Made by a program: the position numbers and the translations under genes. From Pelosinus fermentans (GTDB taxonomy: Bacteria > Bacillota > Negativicutes > DSM-13327): DNA of 9,486 nucleotides. The stretch is from the NCBI GenBank assembly GCA_002434245.1, contig DJJR01000052.1, forward strand, positions 50,223 through 59,708, read 5' to 3'. Positions 5,855 to 9,486 of the stretch are shown piece after piece (position 1 is the stretch's first letter; each line of letters begins with the position of its first letter). The notes under the pieces are model-generated. The model made no database searches and was not told the DNA's origin. It saw only the letters and a program-made list of their open reading frames with translations.

Positions 5855-5952
5855 GACTATAGTACCTTATTCCTTCCTAAAAAATCCATTACAATAATAT
5901 ATACAATACTACAAAATATTACAGAAACGTTTTTATACTGGGAGTTGTTGTC

Positions 5953-6975
5953 ATGATCATTGACTATGCTGAACCTGGAATGATATTAGGGCAGGACGTT
6001 ATAGACGAGTATGGAAAGCTTTTACTTGAGCAAGGAATTACCCTAACAGAAAGTTATATTAAGCGCTTAAAAAAATTTGGTATTAATACCATTCGCATCT
6101 TTGACCAAGAAGCAACGCTGCTAAAACAGCAGCAAGTAATTTCCTCTGAATTGCGTACCGAGCTGTCTCTTTGTTTTCAGGCTTTGTCTTCACTGCAAAC
6201 CAGCTTTCTGGCAAATGAAAAGCTTACTTTTTTATATTTGGAGCAAATTGGTAACCTTATTAATAACATTATCGATCAAGCATCACAGCCAGCAACCACA
6301 ATGATTAATACACAAATTTATTATCCCAATCAGCAAGAACTCGTTCATTCCATCAATGTCTGTTTACTTTCATTAATAACAGGCTTTCAGTTGAATCTGT
6401 CTAAGGATGACCTTTATGAACTGGCTTTAGGAGCTTTATTACATGACATTGGAAAAGCCACCCTTCCCCGTATCAACGGGTTATTGTTTGATAGTGCCAA
6501 ATTGCATACATTATATGGACGCAATTTATTATTGCGCAGCAAATTATCACCGAAAATTGCACGAATTGTGGCCGAACACCACGAAGCTTTAGATGGCTCA
6601 GGACTGCCCTTAGGTCTTACAAACAACAAGATTCATTTGTTTTCAAAAATTGTAGCCATTGCTAATTATTTTGATAAAGCAATTACAAAAGCCGCTATTG
6701 AAAATACGTCTCAATTAGAGGTAATTGAAGGGATGTTAGCAAAAAGCAATACACATTTTGATGTACATCTTCTTACAATATTCATCCATACGATACCAAT
6801 CTATCCTGTAGGCAGTTTAGTCCTATTAAATACGAAACAAGTGGCCCACGTGACGAAAAATCATCAAAGCCACCTGCTGCGCCCTGAAATTAAACTCAAT
6901 ACAAAACTAGGCAAAGTAGTTGTCAACCTACGACAAGAACCCAATCTGGCCATCAGCAAAGTGATCGAATACTAA
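5953..6975 (+). CDS. HD-GYP-family protein with an altered metal site
   Basis: A 340-residue cytoplasmic protein. Residues 1-52 form the N-terminal module common in clostridial HD-GYP proteins (EPGMILGQDVIDEYGKLLL, then LKKFGINTIRIF). A helical linker follows, about 55-118, then the HD domain, about 125-280, and a C-terminal YPVGSLVLLNT module. HD-GYP enzymes hydrolyse cyclic di-GMP. Seen here: His132, HDIGK (His164, Asp165, Lys168), His185 in HTLYG, and HHE (209-211) with DGSG. Two departures from the family are clear. The GYP motif reads GLP (217-219). The last metal ligand, an Asp 29 residues after the first His of HHE, is Asn238 (AIANYFD rather than ADxxDAL), and the usual DALTSDRPYR stretch is lost. 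It may have reduced or changed activity, or act as a binding protein; this is inference. The ATG lies 8 bases after GGAG. It is transcribed alone. Confidence 0.9.
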   Translation: MIIDYAEPGMILGQDVIDEYGKLLLEQGITLTESYIKRLKKFGINTIRIFDQEATLLKQQQVISSELRTELSLCFQALSSLQTSFLANEKLTFLYLEQIGNLINNIIDQASQPATTMINTQIYYPNQQELVHSINVCLLSLITGFQLNLSKDDLYELALGALLHDIGKATLPRINGLLFDSAKLHTLYGRNLLLRSKLSPKIARIVAEHHEALDGSGLPLGLTNNKIHLFSKIVAIANYFDKAITKAAIENTSQLEVIEGMLAKSNTHFDVHLLTIFIHTIPIYPVGSLVLLNTKQVAHVTKNHQSHLLRPEIKLNTKLGKVVVNLRQEPNLAISKVIEY

Positions 6976-6998
6976 AGGTATCAGCATTATATAAGAAA

Positions 6999-7011
6999 GA
7001 CGCTACGCGTC
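6999..7011 (+). terminator. Short hairpin after the HD-GYP gene
   Basis: GACGC and GCGTC pair around a 3-base loop, 23 bases after the stop codon, followed by an AT-rich stretch but no proper T-run. It is a weak terminator at best; the large repeat just downstream could contribute to ending transcription. Confidence 0.25.
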
Positions 7012-7012
7012 A

Positions 7013-7216
7013 TTAAAAATAAAACCTTTTGAACCGCGAAGACGCGAAGAATATGAAGAACACAAAGAGCTAAGATATCAATCATAATCGAATCATAGAG
7101 GATAAAAACATCCTCTCAGCGTATACTCTCTGAGTTCTCCCTCATAAAAAAATTCTTCGTGTTCTTTGTATTTCTTCGCATCTTCGCGGTTCATTACTTT
7201 TTTATATAACTATATA
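7013..7216. repeat. GAAG-rich imperfect inverted repeat, copy 2
   Basis: The core runs 7031-7192. The left arm (GAACCGCGAAGACGCGAAG, continuing to about 7068) and the reversed right arm (GAACCGCGAAGATGCGAAG, from about 7154) match at most positions over about 38 bases, so the core can fold into a long hairpin. The centre is longer than in copy 1 (core 162 against 89 bases) and holds its own small hairpin, AGAGGAT/ATCCTCT at 7097-7116. The outer flanks match copy 1: TTTTGAACCG on the left, and TTCATTACTTTTTT followed by ATAAC and CTATATA on the right. It fills most of the 307-base gap between the HD-GYP gene and tex and ends shortly before the tex promoter. Confidence 0.78.
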
Positions 7217-7239
7217 CATTATATTTATAATTTTTTTTA

Positions 7240-7248
7240 TGGTATAAT
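7240..7248 (+). promoter_or_regulatory. Extended -10 promoter of tex
   Basis: TGGTATAAT is a perfect -10 (TATAAT, 7243-7248) with the TG extension one base before it. The -35 region at the correct distance (about 7219-7225) is only AT-rich. Transcription would begin near 7255, about 28 bases before the ATG. Confidence 0.6.
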
Positions 7249-7282
7249 AAAAACCATCTAAAAATCATAAAGTTGGTGCAAT

Positions 7283-9466
7283 ATGTTATATACTGATATT
7301 CCTATCGTAATCGCCAGGGAGCTTACTATCAAAGTTCCTCAGGTAATTGCTACTATTAATTTATTAGACGAAGGCAATACGGTTCCTTTTATCGCTCGCT
7401 ATCGTAAAGAAGCGACTGGAGAACTGGATGAAGAGCAGCTTCGCACTACAGAAGAACGCCTGCAATATTTGCGCAATCTGGTAAAACGACAAGAAGACAT
7501 CCTTGCTAATATTGAAGAACAAGGCAAGTTGACACCCGAATTAAGTGCGGCCATTATTGCCGCTACCAAACTGCAAGAGTTAGAAGACTTATATCTGCCC
7601 TTTAAGCAAAAGAAACGTACTCGTGCCCAAGTAGCCCGGGAAAAAGGACTAGAGCCTTTAGCCGACATTATTTTGTCCCAACAACTGACAACGGGTACAC
7701 CTCTTACAGTTGCAGCAGACTTTGTATCCCCCGAAAATAAAGTGGATACTGCTGAAGATGCCTTAGCAGGAGCTCTTGATATTATTGCTGAAACAATCAG
7801 CGAAACAGCCGATATTAGAGCCAACATGAGAAAACAGTTATGGAGAACAGCTGAAATTCGTACAGAGCTGGCAGTAGCAGAGGAACTAGGTAAAGAAGTT
7901 CTTACTTATAAAGAATACAAAGAACCCGTTAACCGTATCCCCTCTCACCGTATTTTAGCAGTCAATCGGGGAGAAGATAAAAAACTACTTAAAGTAACCC
8001 TGGAAGCTCCACATGATACCAATATAGAATTAATCAATCGTCAAATCAGTAAAGGCACTTCTATTTTCAGCGAATGCATCTTATCAGCAGTCACTGATGG
8101 TTATAAACGGCTATTATTTCCTGCTCTTGATCGGGAAATTCGCTCTCTTCTAACAGAGAATGCGGAAAAGCAGGCAATCCGTGTCTTTAGCCTTAACCTG
8201 CGCCAATTACTTCTCCAGCCGCCTTTTGCCGGACATACCGTCATGGGACTTGATCCAGGTTATCGCACAGGCTGTAAAATGACCGTCGTTAGCCCTACAG
8301 GCTCTGTCCTCACCACAAATGTCCTTTATGTGACCATGGGAGAGGGGCAAAAAGAAAAATCAGCACAAATTGCTCTAGAGGCTATAAAACAATATGGTGT
8401 AACACTTATTGCAATTGGCAACGGTACAGCTTCCTATGAAACAGAAGAATTTACAGCCGGGCTGATTAACACCCATCAACTGTCAGTAAATTATCTAATT
8501 ACCAATGAAGCCGGTGCTTCTATCTATTCTGCTTCTAAGCTGGCCAAAGACGAATTGCCTGATTTGGATGTCACCTTACGAGGTGCCGTTTCCATTGCAC
8601 GACGAGTACAAGACCCTTTAGCTGAATTAGTGAAAATTGATCCTAAGTCAATTGGCGTTGGTCAATACCAACATGATGTAAACCAGAAAGAACTGGGTGC
8701 AACCCTCTCTAATGTAATCGAATCTGCTGTAAATCATGTTGGTGTCGAGTTAAATACCGCCTCCATTGAACTACTAAAACATGTATCGGGCATTAATGCT
8801 ACCGTAGCCAAAAATATCGTAGCTTATCGAGAAGAAAACGGCACTTTTAAAAGTCGAGCCCAATTACTTAAAGTCGCCCGTCTAGGGCAATCCACCTTTA
8901 TCCAATGCGCTGGTTTCCTGCGTATTCAAGATGGAGAAACGCCTTTAGATAACACTCCTGTTCATCCAGAATCCTATAAGTTAGCAGCAGCTATTTTAGC
9001 CAAACTTGGTTTCTCACCAAAAGATTTAAAAGATAAATCCACTTTGCAAACCATTCAAGAAGAAGCACTAAGAGCAAACGCTGCTGCTTTGGCAGCCGAG
9101 CTGGAAGCAGGCGAACCTACCGTTCGTGATATTTTGGCAGCACTAGCCAAACCCGGTCGTGATCCTAGAGAAGACATGCCAGCTCCTATGACCCGCAAAA
9201 ATATTGTTAAATTATCAGAACTGACTGCTGGAACGATTGTAAAAGGCACTGTACATAACGTAACTGATTTTGGCGTCTTTGTAGATATTGGCATTAAGAC
9301 CAATGGTCTCATCCATCGCTCAGAACTGAGTTATAAACCTTTTCGCCATCCGTTAGATGTTATTTCGGTGGGAGATATTGTTGATGTTATGATCTTAAAC
9401 GTAGACGAAAGCCGGAATCGTATTGGCCTGAGTCTAAAGCAAGTGGCAGCTGGAGATAAGAAATAG
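7283..9466 (+). CDS. tex: Tex-family transcription accessory / RNA-binding protein
   Basis: A 727-residue protein, full length for the family. Domains in order: an N-terminal helical Tex domain (about 1-190) with LLDEGNTVPFIARYRKEATG (28-47); a central helical region; a YqgF/RNase H-like domain (about 318-445) starting MGLDPGYRTGCK, with IGNGTAS (378-384) and NEAGASIYSAS (408-418); a helix-hairpin-helix region (about 460-550) with SIGVGQYQHDV and VSGINATVAKNIV; and a C-terminal S1 RNA-binding domain (about 648-719) with GTVHNVTDFGVFVDIG and RIGLSLKQ. Tex binds nucleic acid in the cytoplasm and is linked to transcription, toxin-gene expression and stress survival in several bacteria; its exact biochemical role is unsettled. 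The ATG has a modest GGTG-type ribosome binding site 4 bases upstream. It has its own extended -10 promoter just downstream of repeat copy 2. No following gene is seen in the last 20 bases. Confidence 0.96.
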   Translation: MLYTDIPIVIARELTIKVPQVIATINLLDEGNTVPFIARYRKEATGELDEEQLRTTEERLQYLRNLVKRQEDILANIEEQGKLTPELSAAIIAATKLQELEDLYLPFKQKKRTRAQVAREKGLEPLADIILSQQLTTGTPLTVAADFVSPENKVDTAEDALAGALDIIAETISETADIRANMRKQLWRTAEIRTELAVAEELGKEVLTYKEYKEPVNRIPSHRILAVNRGEDKKLLKVTLEAPHDTNIELINRQISKGTSIFSECILSAVTDGYKRLLFPALDREIRSLLTENAEKQAIRVFSLNLRQLLLQPPFAGHTVMGLDPGYRTGCKMTVVSPTGSVLTTNVLYVTMGEGQKEKSAQIALEAIKQYGVTLIAIGNGTASYETEEFTAGLINTHQLSVNYLITNEAGASIYSASKLAKDELPDLDVTLRGAVSIARRVQDPLAELVKIDPKSIGVGQYQHDVNQKELGATLSNVIESAVNHVGVELNTASIELLKHVSGINATVAKNIVAYREENGTFKSRAQLLKVARLGQSTFIQCAGFLRIQDGETPLDNTPVHPESYKLAAAILAKLGFSPKDLKDKSTLQTIQEEALRANAAALAAELEAGEPTVRDILAALAKPGRDPREDMPAPMTRKNIVKLSELTAGTIVKGTVHNVTDFGVFVDIGIKTNGLIHRSELSYKPFRHPLDVISVGDIVDVMILNVDESRNRIGLSLKQVAAGDKK

Positions 9467-9486
9467 ATCGATACAGATAATAAAGC

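Larger units (their letters stand above)
5650..5952. other. Divergent intergenic region between kinase and HD-GYP genes
   Basis: Contains the likely kinase promoter (5742-5771, minus strand), a possible 39-codon frame on the plus strand (5735-5854) and an inverted repeat CCTAAT (5834-5839) / ATTAGG (5850-5855) spaced by 10 bases. Bases 5886-5926 are very AT-rich, with repeated TACAATA-like words. A GGAG ribosome binding site for the HD-GYP gene lies at 5941-5944. I could not find a convincing sigma-A promoter for the plus-strand gene; TATACT at 5934-5939 is too close to the ribosome binding site to serve. Confidence 0.5.

Noticed and set aside
5934..5939. TATACT as the -10 of the HD-GYP gene
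   Set aside because: Transcription would start at or beyond the GGAG ribosome binding site (5941-5944), leaving it off the message.
7031..7192. Repeat copy 2 considered as a CRISPR array
   Set aside because: The repeated units are 8-10 bases without unique spacers and are arranged as an inverted repeat, and no cas gene is present.
7399..7827. Minus-strand open frame of 142 codons inside tex
   Set aside because: Ser/Arg-rich antisense shadow of the Tex N-terminal domain, which is unmistakable on the plus strand.

Overview
The window looks like a chromosomal core region of a low-GC, anaerobic, spore-forming Firmicute. Supporting signs are strong AGGAGG-type ribosome binding sites, sigma-A promoters, a PerR-type Fur regulator, a CotF-like spore coat pair, a LytS/LytTR two-component system, an HD-GYP protein and Tex. 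The mix resembles Negativicutes of the Sporomusaceae type (Pelosinus or Sporomusa relatives). That placement is an inference from gene content and style, not from a marker gene.

Layout. Positions 1-5649 are almost entirely minus strand. Reading along that strand from right to left: a LytS-type sensor kinase and its LytTR response regulator (8-base overlap, then a good terminator); an intergenic copy of a long hairpin-forming repeat; two small spore-coat-like genes; a 21-bp perfect hairpin; a PerR-like regulator with its own promoter and terminator; deoC (deoxyribose-phosphate aldolase) with its own promoter; and a membrane-anchored HExxH peptidase-like protein with its own promoter. From 5953 the genes run on the plus strand: an HD-GYP-family protein with an altered metal site, a second copy of the hairpin repeat, and tex.

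Functionally these are mostly independent one- or two-gene units rather than a pathway: peroxide/metal response (PerR), deoxynucleoside salvage (DeoC), spore coat, envelope or metabolite sensing (LytS/LytTR), probable cyclic-di-nucleotide signalling (HD-GYP) and transcription/RNA maintenance (Tex). Several reading frames have better-supported internal non-ATG starts (deoC TTG, kinase TTG, response regulator GTG), and the larger coat gene also starts with GTG.

I see no prophage, insertion sequence, CRISPR array, tRNA, rRNA or toxin-antitoxin system. I do not see a convincing undescribed multi-gene system. The points most worth a second look are the HD-GYP protein with an Asn at a normally metal-binding Asp, the two copies of the GAAG-rich inverted repeat, and a possible 39-residue membrane peptide in the kinase/HD-GYP intergenic region.
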